DNA of 64,000 nt from Candidatus Nanohaloarchaea archaeon (GCA_014297435.1 JACOQA010000003.1:124001-188000); one strand, 5' to 3'. Positions 8,481 to 16,585 are shown, counted from the stretch's first letter. A program made the numbers and translations. The notes: generated from the letters alone by a model not told the origin.

Positions 8481-8493
8481 ATAACGGCGTTAT
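8481..8493. promoter_or_regulatory. Operator-like inverted repeat upstream of the integrase
   Basis: ATAACGGCGTTAT, perfect arms, the reverse complement in its core of the copy at 1352-1364. It lies upstream of a TATA-like element (GGTTATAAAAAAG on the minus strand, near 8430-8445) for the integrase. Shared operators suggest that one repressor controls both lysogeny and virion genes. Confidence 0.6.
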
Positions 8494-8704
8494 ACTACGG
8501 TTGTAATATAAAAATCAGGTCAAAAAGTATGTATAGGAGAAAAATGCCTAGGCGGTGTTGTCGCACCCCTAGGCGGCTATTATGGCGTATATGGTGAATA
8601 ACCTATGAATGGATATACAACTCAAAACTTAAAAAACCGACAGGGTTTAACGCCCAGCCTCGGCGTCCCTCCTAGGATTTTCAACAAGAAGCTTAAATTG
8701 AAAC
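8494..8704. repeat. Element boundary with CCTAGGCGG direct repeats
   Basis: Non-coding. CCTAGGCGG occurs at 8547-8555 and 8568-8576, 21 bases apart, and a further CCTAGG follows near 8672. Repeats next to an integrase gene often are arm-type binding sites or part of the attachment site. The left end of the element lies outside the window, so no matching att copy can be shown. Confidence 0.4.
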
Positions 8705-9040
8705 CTAATCAGCCAGATATCTATCTAGTTCTGATAATGTAGTCTCAGCAAATTCGACAGCTGCCACACGGTCATTTTCTGTGCTCATAACGGTCATACA
8801 TGGCTCACCAAAACAGTTGATTATAGCAGGCAAATCATTATTCTCTGCAAAATGTTCAAGCTCTCCGACAATAAGATTCCTGGATTCAGGAAAACTTTAC
8901 TCTATAGATTGATGCTCTTCAAAACTACTACCATAGTTCGTGAAGACCTTTAATTCAACATATTCTCCTGAGTTATCAAGCCACGTATCGCTCTCGTAGT
9001 GAGCTACTTTTTCACGTCCATACTCTAAACCCACAACCAC
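8705..9040 (-). pseudogene. Broken gene with an in-frame stop, unknown family
   Basis: A 112-codon minus-strand frame from GTG (9038-9040) to TAG (8705-8707), interrupted at codon 48 by TAA (8897-8899). Both halves have protein-like composition with the Glu/Asp bias of the chromosome: YESDTWLDNSGEYVELKVF before the stop, GELEHFAENNDLPAIINCFG after. It was missed by the ORF track because each half is short. It sits beside the provirus boundary. Whether the stop is real or a sequencing error cannot be told from one sequence. Confidence 0.55.
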
Positions 9041-9067
9041 ATATTAACAGCTAAAGTATAAACCGTT

Positions 9068-9286
9068 ATGGCAGGATCACCGCCTTCAAAGATAGAACTG
9101 GAGGAAGCGAAAGTCTACATACACAAGAAGGATGAGAGCTCAGGATCTCAGAACATCCACATAGATGTAGAGTACCCTAAGTTGAACGAGATTATAGAGT
9201 CGGGAGAAAATACGTTTGTAGGCGGAAAGAACGGAGGAGTCTTTATTGTTTTGAAAGATGAAATGATCGAGAGAGCTAGAATTTAG
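9068..9286 (+). CDS. Small conserved-looking acidic protein
   Basis: 72 residues, with strands and helices in KVYIHKKDESSGSQNIHIDVEY and GGVFIVLKDEMIERARI. No family recognised. An AT-rich promoter-like stretch (CTAAAGTATAAACC) lies immediately upstream and suggests leaderless transcription. It converges on the gene at 9300 with a 13-base gap. Confidence 0.55.
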   Translation: MAGSPPSKIELEEAKVYIHKKDESSGSQNIHIDVEYPKLNEIIESGENTFVGGKNGGVFIVLKDEMIERARI

Positions 9287-9299
9287 TCGAGAAAAGAGA

Positions 9300-9611
9300 T
9301 CAGAAACCGTCCAGAGCTTCAAGAAGGTTTTCCGCGACCTTGACTGCTTCAAACTCTTCTTCTATCTCAAGAACCGTGTAAGCTTTCTCTTCTTCCTGGT
9401 AGAATTCAGCGACTTCCTGTCTTTCAATTGCTTCGGAAGCATCTTCCTCAAAACCGTATCTAAGTATATGGAAAGAATCCTCCATATCGATGTAGAAGAG
9501 GCTTACCTCGGTTTCACCGAACTTCTCCGTTTCAACCTTCTTATCGTGGTAAGACGGGATAGATTCATCCAATTCAACAATCTTGTAAATGTCTTCAGAT
9601 TCTACCGACAC
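9300..9611 (-). CDS. Acidic protein of unknown function
   Basis: 103 residues with about a third Glu/Asp, mostly helical at the C-terminus (EEEKAYTVLEIEEEFEAVK). It is divergent from cytidylate kinase with a 52-base shared promoter region. No motif or family recognised. Confidence 0.6.
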   Translation of the reverse strand: MSVESEDIYKIVELDESIPSYHDKKVETEKFGETEVSLFYIDMEDSFHILRYGFEEDASEAIERQEVAEFYQEEEKAYTVLEIEEEFEAVKVAENLLEALDGF

Positions 9612-9663
9612 ACGAAAATTCCTATAGGTTAAGTGTTAAAACTGCTTTCGGTAAAAAATCTTT

Positions 9664-10245
9664 ATGGAGAGCTTTATCGACGAGTTCAAGGACGATAGAG
9701 AGAAAAACTCGGACATTATCATAGCGATCGATGGAATGGCCGCAGCAGGGAAAGGAACTGTCGCCAGATTTATCGCTGACAAACTTAATATTGAACATTT
9801 TTCGGCGAGCGATGTATTCTACCAGGTTGCCGATGAGAGAAACCTTGAGGATCATGAGCTTTCCGAAGAGGCCGAAAAAGAACTAGACCTTGAAATAGAT
9901 AGAAGAACTCTTGAACGGGCTTTGGAACAGGATTGTATTGTCGAAGGTCGGATTCCTTGTTATGCGGTCGGAAGCTTTGCAGACCTGAAGATAAAGATTA
10001 AAGCAGATCCTAGTGAAAGAGCGAGAAGGCTTGCAGGACGCGAAGATATCGAGATCGAGGAATCAGAGAAAATTGTTGAGAAACGTGACAGGGAGGACTC
10101 AAGACGTTACAAAGAATACTACGGGATCAACACTTCCGATACCGAGATATACGATATCGTTATTGACAACACCGATCTTTCCATAAACAAGCAGAACAAG
10201 TTAGTACTTGAAGAACTGGAAAAACTGTTTCCAGAAAAGGTGTAA
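9664..10245 (+). CDS. cmk: Cytidylate kinase, archaeal type
   Basis: 193 residues. It phosphorylates CMP/dCMP with ATP in pyrimidine nucleotide synthesis. The P-loop is IDGMAAAGKGTVARFIA near residue 20, and the lid/Arg region is DPSERARRLAGRED followed by KRDREDSRRYKEYYGI, characteristic of archaeal Cmk. Compared with family members it has a slightly long acidic N-terminus (MESFIDEFKDDREK). Archease starts 4 bases downstream, so the two are cotranscribed. In many archaea cmk sits near cbf5 and ribosomal genes; here it has moved to the RNA-ligation locus. Confidence 0.88.
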   Translation: MESFIDEFKDDREKNSDIIIAIDGMAAAGKGTVARFIADKLNIEHFSASDVFYQVADERNLEDHELSEEAEKELDLEIDRRTLERALEQDCIVEGRIPCYAVGSFADLKIKIKADPSERARRLAGREDIEIEESEKIVEKRDREDSRRYKEYYGINTSDTEIYDIVIDNTDLSINKQNKLVLEELEKLFPEKV

Positions 10246-10249
10246 GCAA

Positions 10250-10669
10250 ATGGGTTACAAGATACTTGGACATACGGCAGACGAGAAGTTTCATGCAGAA
10301 GGAGAAACAGTTGAAGAAGCTTTTTCCGAATCAGTGAAGGCTGTCGCCGAAATTGTTGGAGCTGATCCTGGAGCCGGCGAAAACCATCATAATGTAGAGA
10401 TTGAGTCCGAGTCTTACGAAGCTTTATTCTTCGACTTCCTCGACAAGATAATTTTTCTACAGGATACAGAGAACCAGGTTGTCACACACGCCGAGAACCT
10501 GAAAGTTGAAAAAATCGGGAATATTTACTTGCTTGAAGCGAAGCTGAATACTGACCCTATAGTTGAAGGCTCAGGATTCCTTGATCTTAAGGCTCCGACT
10601 TACAACGAGATGAAGGTTGACTACGAAGACGGCACAGGCTGGATCTTAGAGGCAGTTCTTGATATCTAG
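10250..10669 (+). CDS. Archease, RtcB activator
   Basis: 139 residues; ATG 10250 is preferred over the track's 10208 because family members start directly at the strand before HTAD. Archease promotes guanylylation and multiple turnover of the RNA ligase RtcB. Family signs are the N-terminal GHTADEKFHAEGETVEEAF and the C-terminal NEMKVDYEDGTGWILEAVLDI. RtcB itself is encoded 0.8 kb downstream with one unrelated gene on the other strand in between. The stop interlocks with that gene's stop (CTAG). With RtcB it would join tRNA halves after intron removal; the intron-bearing tRNA-Gln at 41211 would be a substrate. Confidence 0.88.
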   Translation: MGYKILGHTADEKFHAEGETVEEAFSESVKAVAEIVGADPGAGENHHNVEIESESYEALFFDFLDKIIFLQDTENQVVTHAENLKVEKIGNIYLLEAKLNTDPIVEGSGFLDLKAPTYNEMKVDYEDGTGWILEAVLDI

Positions 10670-11355
10670 ACATAGTCATTCCTGTCAATTTTATAGACGG
10701 TCTCGTTGACCTTCTTGAACTGTTCGTTATCATCTTTCTCCATCCTGCGGGAAAGATTGTTCTTTCCTCTCTTCTTCACAATCTGTTCTTCCAGATTGTC
10801 TGCAATAACGTACTCCGTTCTTTCACTAAATTCATCAAATATTTCACCAAGCTCCGCGCGGTCATGCTCTCGTTCAAGTTTCGCTACCACATACTCCAGC
10901 ACCTGATTCTCCTCTTCAATAGAGGGAAGGCTTTCTGTGTCACATTTTACGTAGTTCCAGTCAGATAGGTTAGAACCTGAAACGTCCCACTTGTTTCCAA
11001 AAGCCGAGTTCTCAACCAACGTAATATCCTTGGATACATACTCTTGTAGTTCGTTTGCTAATTCAAAGATCCTAGAAACGCTATTTTGGGGAATGCTATC
11101 TGGAATGTTGTGGCGCTCAAACTTGGAGGATTCGAACGTGCTCTTCTTATAGCACGTCTCATCGCCCTTCTGAACCAATACGTTGTTCTCGAGACCTCTA
11201 TAGATACTGTCTATATATCTTCGGAAGTCCCGGACAGCTTGATGGCTATTCCCTATAGTGCCTCGTTTTCCTCCTTCCTCATACAGCTCTATTTCGCCTT
11301 CTAAAACCAAGTTGAAGAACTCAGATATCTCATTCTCTGACTCCAGTACGCTCAT
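10666..11355 (-). CDS. Acidic helical protein between archease and RtcB
   Basis: 229 residues, charged and mostly helical, with a C-terminal basic patch (IVKKRGKNNLSRRMEKDD). No signal peptide, membrane span or recognised domain. It is antiparallel to both RNA-ligation genes and may simply be inserted there; there is no evidence that it takes part in RNA repair. Confidence 0.6.
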   Translation of the reverse strand: MSVLESENEISEFFNLVLEGEIELYEEGGKRGTIGNSHQAVRDFRRYIDSIYRGLENNVLVQKGDETCYKKSTFESSKFERHNIPDSIPQNSVSRIFELANELQEYVSKDITLVENSAFGNKWDVSGSNLSDWNYVKCDTESLPSIEEENQVLEYVVAKLEREHDRAELGEIFDEFSERTEYVIADNLEEQIVKKRGKNNLSRRMEKDDNEQFKKVNETVYKIDRNDYV

Positions 11356-11433
11356 TCTCTTGTTACCTGATAGAAACTAAAGATTTTTGAGTGAGAGGTC
11401 AGGTTCTAAAGCCTTGGCTCAGAATCTTTACAC

Positions 11434-12870
11434 ATGACAGACTCTAAAGACATCGAACTAGAGAAGGTTTCAGAAAACATCTACGAGATCCCTCAAACAG
11501 AGGAGATGAACGTTCCAGCTAGAGTATACTCATCAGAGCCATTACTTGAGAAAATGAAGGGCGACGATACCTTGAACCAGGTAAAGAATATGGCGGAGCT
11601 TCCGGGGATCGAAAAATATTCTATCGTGATGCCTGATGGACATCAGGGCTATGGTTTTCCCATCGGCGGTGTAGCAGCGTTCGACAACGAAACCGGGATT
11701 ATAAGCCCTGGCGGGATCGGCTACGACATCAACTGCGGAGTGAGGGTTCTAAAAACAGATTTGAAGAGAGAAGATATTGATGGGGATGAACAGAGAATAG
11801 CTAATATTCTATACTCAAAAGTTCCTGTAGGTCTTGGAAAAGGCGGTTATATCGATACTTCTGAAGAAGATGTTGTCGAGATTCTTGAGAAAGGCTCGGA
11901 ATGGATGCTTGAAAACGGTCATGCAAAAGAATCTGATCTTGAAAGATGTGAGGAAAACGGTAGATTGCCGGGAAATCCAGAGAAAGTTCCCGACGAAGCT
12001 ATTAAGAGAGGTTTGAAACAGGTCGGTTCTCTTGGATCCGGAAACCACTTCATGGAAGTTCAAGTCGTCTCCGATATATTTGAAGAAGAGAAAGCGGAAT
12101 CTTATGGACTTGAGGAAGACCAGATCGTAGTCATGATACACTCCGGGTCGAGAGGTCTCGGACACCAGACCTGTACTAACTACCTTAGAAAGTTTGAGAA
12201 GGAGTACCCTGAAATTGTCGAAAGTATTCCCGAGAAAGAATTAATTTATGCTCCTATCGCCGATAAACTAGCTGAGGACTATCGAGATGCTATGTATGGT
12301 GCAGCGAACTATGCTTGGGCAAATAGACAAGCGATCACTCAAGGAGTAAGGGAGTGTTTCAACACCTTGTTCGATGATGTGGAGATCGAGCTTGTGTACG
12401 ATGTCTGCCACAACATAGCCAAAGAGGAAGTACATGAGGTTGATGGCGAGGAGAAGGAGTTGCTTGTTCATAGGAAAGGTGCGACACGTGCGATGCCAGC
12501 CGGAAGACCCGAGGTGCCTGATGTTTATTCAGAGGTAGGACAGCCCGTACTAATTCCGGGAAGCATGGGAACTTCTTCTTACATTCTTTCAGGCGGAGAC
12601 AAATCATCAGAACTAAGCTTTGGTTCTACAGCACACGGAGCCGGGCGTTTGAAGTCACGTACTCAGGCAAAGAAGGATTACTGGGGTGAAGACGTTCAGG
12701 CAGAACTAGAAAGAGAAGGAATTCTGGTTAAGGCCGATTCCGGTTCCACAATAGCGGAAGAGGCTCCAGGCGTCTATAAGGACGTGGATGAGGTAATACA
12801 GGTTTCAGATAAACTAGAAATTGGGCAAAAAGTGGCGAGAATGAGACCTTTAGTAAATATTAAGGGATAG
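11434..12870 (+). CDS. rtcB: RNA-splicing ligase RtcB
   Basis: 478 residues, full length and without an intein. It joins 2',3'-cyclic phosphate and 5'-OH RNA ends using GTP and Mn2+, the archaeal tRNA ligase reaction. Metal and active-site motifs are in place: MPDGHQGYGFPIGG, GGIGYDINCGVRVL (metal-binding Cys), LGSGNHFMEV, HSGSRGLGHQ, YDVCHNIAKEE and TAHGAGRLKSR (the guanylylated His). It is preceded by its own short promoter region. Works with archease at 10250. Confidence 0.96.
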   Translation: MTDSKDIELEKVSENIYEIPQTEEMNVPARVYSSEPLLEKMKGDDTLNQVKNMAELPGIEKYSIVMPDGHQGYGFPIGGVAAFDNETGIISPGGIGYDINCGVRVLKTDLKREDIDGDEQRIANILYSKVPVGLGKGGYIDTSEEDVVEILEKGSEWMLENGHAKESDLERCEENGRLPGNPEKVPDEAIKRGLKQVGSLGSGNHFMEVQVVSDIFEEEKAESYGLEEDQIVVMIHSGSRGLGHQTCTNYLRKFEKEYPEIVESIPEKELIYAPIADKLAEDYRDAMYGAANYAWANRQAITQGVRECFNTLFDDVEIELVYDVCHNIAKEEVHEVDGEEKELLVHRKGATRAMPAGRPEVPDVYSEVGQPVLIPGSMGTSSYILSGGDKSSELSFGSTAHGAGRLKSRTQAKKDYWGEDVQAELEREGILVKADSGSTIAEEAPGVYKDVDEVIQVSDKLEIGQKVARMRPLVNIKG

Positions 12871-12929
12871 AGAGCCCTTAACCACTAAATTCCATATTCT
12901 GTTCTTCTGACAGCCACACCCTATTTATA

Positions 12930-13020
12930 AAACTTGGTTGGGATTCATTCTTTACCCTTCAGCATTTTTGAAGGGACAAGCCTCAAGCTTTGAGGCCTAT
13001 GGAAACAAGGTGTAGAACAA
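12930..13020 (+). promoter_or_regulatory. Two-hairpin leader of the L3 ribosomal operon
   Basis: A TATA-like TTTATAAAAC (about 12924-12933) precedes a leader containing two perfect hairpins: CCCTTCA/TGAAGGG (12955-12975, loop 7) and GCCTCAA/TTGAGGC (12980-12996, loop 3). Then GGTG stands 10 bases before the ATG. Most genes in this window have short or no leaders, so this leader may carry autoregulation by a ribosomal protein; the ligand is unknown. Confidence 0.5.
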
Positions 13021-13992
13021 ATGTCACAAGTAAACAGACCAAGAAGCGGATCACTAGGCTACAAGCCGAAGGTACGCGCAGACAGAATCTATCCCTCAAT
13101 CGACACATGGGAAGAAATAGATGAACAAAAACCTCTAGGATTTGCTGGCTACAAGGTCGGCATGACAAGAATACTTAGAATCGACGATACCGAAGGAGCA
13201 ACACAAGGACAAGAAGTTGCGACACCGGTAACAATCCTAGAAGCTCCACCACTAAGAGTTTACGGAGCAAGATTCTACACCGAAGACCTGAACGACGGAA
13301 AACAGGTCTACACAGAAGCATGGACTGATTCTCCAGCCAAAGAACTCCAAGAAGCAACCAACGTACCAAAAGAAGGAAACATGGACAATCTGGAGAAAGC
13401 AAAAGAAAACTCAGAAAAAATTACAGATGTCAAACTCCTCGTCCACACCCAGCCACAGAAGACCGGCGTAGGAAAAGATAAAGCCGCAAACTTCGAGCTG
13501 GGAATCGGCGGAGACACAGAAGAAAATATTGAATACGCAGAAGAGATGATCGGAAAACAGATCGAATTCTCTGATGTATTCGATGAAGGAGACTTCTCCG
13601 ATGCAATCGCCGTAACAAAAGGAAAAGGAACAGAAGGTCCTGTAAAGAGATACGGGATCAAGAAGCTCGGTCACAAGACACAGAAGAAAAGAAGAAAGGC
13701 CGGAAACGTAGGTCCATGGCACCCAGATACACTTTCATGGAGAGTTCCGCTTCCAGGACAGCAAGGATTCAATAACCGAACCGAGTTCAACAAGAGAATC
13801 CTCGGACACGGCGAAGAACCTGAAGACGTCCAGAGAGATGGCGGATTCAAGAACTACGGAGAAGTAGAATCAAACTACATCCTAGTCAAAGGATCGGTTC
13901 CAGGAGCAACAAAGAGACTAGTAAGGCTTAGAACCGCTCTAAGAAAAGACGAAAACCCAGGAACACCTGAAATCACTCACATCAACAGGTGA
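13021..13992 (+). CDS. rpl3: Large-subunit ribosomal protein L3 (uL3)
   Basis: 323 residues. Binds 23S rRNA domain VI near the peptidyl transferase centre. The family start SRPRSGSLGYKPKVRA-type and FAGYKVGMTRI are present, as are GIKKLGHKTQKKRRKAGNVG and the loop WRVPLPGQQGF. First gene of the S10-like operon, translated after a GGTG signal and a structured leader. Acidic inserts such as ENIEYAEEMIGKQIEFSDVFDEGD fit halophilic adaptation. Confidence 0.95.
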   Translation: MSQVNRPRSGSLGYKPKVRADRIYPSIDTWEEIDEQKPLGFAGYKVGMTRILRIDDTEGATQGQEVATPVTILEAPPLRVYGARFYTEDLNDGKQVYTEAWTDSPAKELQEATNVPKEGNMDNLEKAKENSEKITDVKLLVHTQPQKTGVGKDKAANFELGIGGDTEENIEYAEEMIGKQIEFSDVFDEGDFSDAIAVTKGKGTEGPVKRYGIKKLGHKTQKKRRKAGNVGPWHPDTLSWRVPLPGQQGFNNRTEFNKRILGHGEEPEDVQRDGGFKNYGEVESNYILVKGSVPGATKRLVRLRTALRKDENPGTPEITHINR

Positions 13993-14000
13993 AAATAGAT

Positions 14001-14759
14001 ATGACAGACACACCAACACAGTTTAACGAAAGAGTAAGACCCGACATAATCAAGAGGGCGTTCCTCTCAATCCAGTCAAAGAACCGGCAGGACTACGGAA
14101 CAGATCCGGAAGCCGGACTGAAACACGTTACAAGGATCAAACAGAGGAACAACGCATTCAGAGGACAGAAAGGAAAAGGAATGTCCCGAACACCGAAGAA
14201 AGCCATGCTCGCCAGAGGACAGCAGTTCTACTGGGTCGGAGCAAAGGCGCCTCACACAAAAGGAGGTAGAGTAGCCCACGGACCTAAAGCCGAGAAAGAC
14301 TTCGAAGAAGAGATCAACGACAAGGAAAGAAGAAAGGCAATCAGGTCAGCTATCGCAGCTTCAAACGATATCGAGCTAGTCTCCAAGAAACATGATTACG
14401 ACGGAGAACTACCGCTTATCGAGGAAGGACTGAACGAAGTAGAGAAGACACAGGAACTGAAGGAAAGACTCGAGGATCTTGGACTCGAAGATGAACTAGA
14501 AAGAGCTTCGGAGAAGAAGGTTCGAGCAGGTAGAGGAACTTCAAGAGGAAGAAAGTACAGGACGAAGACAGGACCTCTAGTTGTTTACGCAGAAGATGAA
14601 GGAATTGTTAACGCAGCAAGCAACCTTCAGGGAGTTGACTCCTCAAGAGTCGACCAGTTAAACGCAAAGAAACTTGCACCAGGCGCACAGCCAGGAAGAC
14701 TTGTTGTCTGGACAGAAAAAGCTGTAGAAGAACTAAAAGAAAAAGAGCTTTACAGGTGA
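14001..14759 (+). CDS. rpl4: Large-subunit ribosomal protein L4 (uL4)
   Basis: 252 residues from ATG 14001. The track start at GTG 13989 overlaps the L3 stop, but GGTGA lies correctly spaced before ATG 14001. Binds 23S rRNA and lines the exit tunnel with its extended loop, seen here as a basic/Gly stretch (RIKQRNNAFRGQKGKGMSRTPK) and AKAPHTKGGRVAHGPK. The C-terminal half has VRAGRGTSRGRKYRTKTGPLVV, diagnostic for the family. Second gene of the operon. Confidence 0.93.
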   Translation: MTDTPTQFNERVRPDIIKRAFLSIQSKNRQDYGTDPEAGLKHVTRIKQRNNAFRGQKGKGMSRTPKKAMLARGQQFYWVGAKAPHTKGGRVAHGPKAEKDFEEEINDKERRKAIRSAIAASNDIELVSKKHDYDGELPLIEEGLNEVEKTQELKERLEDLGLEDELERASEKKVRAGRGTSRGRKYRTKTGPLVVYAEDEGIVNAASNLQGVDSSRVDQLNAKKLAPGAQPGRLVVWTEKAVEELKEKELYR

Positions 14760-14764
14760 TTAAG

Positions 14765-15034
14765 ATGGAAGAAGAGAAAGCATGGGACGTGATCGAGAAT
14801 CCTCACATGACAGAGAAAGCGATGGATCAAGTCGATATGGAGAACAAGCTAGTTCTCATAGTTGATCTTGATGCAGACAAGAACCAGGTTGAGGACGCGG
14901 TCGAGACCCTATTCGATGTCACGGTTAAAAAAGTAAACACTAGTATCACACCACAGGCAAAGAAAAAAGCGTTCGTCAGACTTTCAAACGCAGACGACGC
15001 GATGGATGTTGCCACGAAAATGGGTATGATGTAA
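14765..15034 (+). CDS. rpl23: Large-subunit ribosomal protein L23 (uL23)
   Basis: 89 residues from ATG 14765, preceded by AGGTGA; the track's GTG 14756 is less likely. Binds 23S rRNA at the tunnel exit and forms part of the SRP docking site. The family pattern NPHMTEKAMDQVDMENKLVLIVD, VEDAVETLFDVTVKKVNT and KKAFVRLS is clear. Lies between L4 and L2 as in other archaea. Confidence 0.93.
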   Translation: MEEEKAWDVIENPHMTEKAMDQVDMENKLVLIVDLDADKNQVEDAVETLFDVTVKKVNTSITPQAKKKAFVRLSNADDAMDVATKMGMM

Positions 15035-15050
15035 GAGAGGTGAACAAGAT

Positions 15051-15755
15051 ATGGGATCTCCACTAAGACAACAGAGAAGAGGAAAAGGATCGCCTAATTA
15101 CAGGGCTAACTCCCACAGAGGAAAGGGAGGAGTAGATCACAACAACGCAGAAACCACAGGAACAGTAGTAGATCTACAGCACGATCCTTCGAGAACAGCA
15201 CCAGTCGCCGTAGTCGAATTTGACAGCGGAGAGAAAAAGAACGTGCTTGCACCAGAAAACCTCTCAATCGGACAGCAAATCGAAATCGGCAGAAGCGCCG
15301 AAATCAAAGAAGGAAACACACTACCTCTCGGCGAAATTCCGGAAGGAGTTCCAATACATAATATTGAGCTCCAGCCTAACGACGGCGGAAAACTTGTAAG
15401 GTCCTCAGGAACGTACGCTTTCGTTGTCACACACGAAAAGGATGGAGTCAGAATCAGCCTTCCTTCCAAGTCGTTCAAGAAGCTCTCGAAAGAGTGCAGA
15501 GCGACTGTCGGAAAGGTTGCTGCCGGCGGAAGAAAGGAGAAGCCTTTCGTCAAGGCCGGAAACAAGCACAAGGCGATGAAAGCGCGCGGAAAACCTTATC
15601 CAAAGGTATCTGCAGTTGCTATGAACGCCGTCGACCACCCATTCGGTGGATCAGCAAAACCAGGACAGCCCAAGACAGTTTCCAGGCATGCATCGCCTGG
15701 TTCAAAGGTTGGAAACATCGGAGCAAAACGCTCTGGCAAGAAGAAGAACGACTAG
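15051..15755 (+). CDS. rpl2: Large-subunit ribosomal protein L2 (uL2)
   Basis: 234 residues. Core 23S rRNA-binding protein required for subunit joining and peptidyl transfer. The start RQQRRGKGSPNYRANSHRGKG and the conserved C-terminal VAMNAVDHPFGGSA (including the functionally important His) followed by basic AKRSGKKK identify it. GAGAGGTGA upstream sets the start. Gap to L23 is 16 bases. Confidence 0.96.
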   Translation: MGSPLRQQRRGKGSPNYRANSHRGKGGVDHNNAETTGTVVDLQHDPSRTAPVAVVEFDSGEKKNVLAPENLSIGQQIEIGRSAEIKEGNTLPLGEIPEGVPIHNIELQPNDGGKLVRSSGTYAFVVTHEKDGVRISLPSKSFKKLSKECRATVGKVAAGGRKEKPFVKAGNKHKAMKARGKPYPKVSAVAMNAVDHPFGGSAKPGQPKTVSRHASPGSKVGNIGAKRSGKKKND

Positions 15756-15767
15756 AGGCCTAGAACT

Positions 15768-16148
15768 ATGACAGATGAAGACTTTACATTCAGAGGAAAA
15801 AGCCTTGAGGAACTGAAGCAGATGAACCTCGACTCCTTCGCAGACCTCGCAAACGCGAGAGCAAGGAGAAAGATCAAGAGAGGACTAAACAGAAAGGAGA
15901 AGAAACTGCTTTCAGACCTTGAGGACAGCGACACAGCGAAAACACACGAGAGAAACATGATCGTTGTTCCTTCGATGGTTGGAAAAACCGTTGAAGTCTA
16001 CAACGGACAGAGATTTATCGAGGTAGATATCGAGGGCGAAATGCTCGGACACTACCTAGGCGAATTCGCAAAAACCAGAAAGAAAGTCGAACACAGCGCT
16101 CCAGGACTTGGAGCTACACGTTCGTCACAGCACGTACCTCTCAAGTGA
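15768..16148 (+). CDS. rps19: Small-subunit ribosomal protein S19 (uS19)
   Basis: 126 residues. Binds 16S rRNA in the head with S13. The N-terminal FTFRGKSLEELKQM with RRKIKRGL is the archaeal extension; the core reads IVVPSMVGKTVEVYNGQRF and LGHYLGEFAKTRKKVEHSAPGLGATRSS. Starts 12 bases after L2. Confidence 0.95.
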   Translation: MTDEDFTFRGKSLEELKQMNLDSFADLANARARRKIKRGLNRKEKKLLSDLEDSDTAKTHERNMIVVPSMVGKTVEVYNGQRFIEVDIEGEMLGHYLGEFAKTRKKVEHSAPGLGATRSSQHVPLK

Positions 16149-16153
16149 TCATC

Positions 16154-16570
16154 ATGAGTCTAGAAGTAGAAACACACCAGGCAAAGGCCGTAGGGAAAAA
16201 CCTACGTGTCTCCTGGAAGGACTGCACAGAGATTGGCAGGTTTATTGACGGAGACTCCGTCGAGAAAGCCAAGAACAAGCTTGAGAGAGTAATCGACAAG
16301 GAGCTACCAGTTCCGATGACAAAGTTTGACTCGGACGCAGGACACAAATCCGGTCAGGGTGCTGGAAAGTACCCTGTTAAGGCAGCGGAAGAAATGCTTT
16401 CACTTGTCGAACAGGCAGAATCCAACGCAGAACACGAAGGACTTAACACCGGACAACTTGAAGTCCAGAACATCATCACCAATCAGGGTCCTTCGATCCG
16501 CACACCGAAGCGTCATAGAGGACGCCAGATAAAATCAGCTCACGTAAAAATGGTCGTGGGCGAAAAATAG
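16154..16570 (+). CDS. rpl22: Large-subunit ribosomal protein L22 (uL22)
   Basis: 138 residues from ATG 16154 (the track's GTG 16145 overlaps the S19 stop). Lines the exit tunnel and binds several 23S domains. Recognisable segments are AKAVGKNLRVSWKDCTEIGRFIDG, HKSGQGAGKYPVKAAEEML and the C-terminal PSIRTPKRHRGRQIKSAHVKMVV. Operon position between S19 and S3 is canonical. Confidence 0.93.
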   Translation: MSLEVETHQAKAVGKNLRVSWKDCTEIGRFIDGDSVEKAKNKLERVIDKELPVPMTKFDSDAGHKSGQGAGKYPVKAAEEMLSLVEQAESNAEHEGLNTGQLEVQNIITNQGPSIRTPKRHRGRQIKSAHVKMVVGEK

Positions 16571-16585
16571 AGGTTTAAACATACT

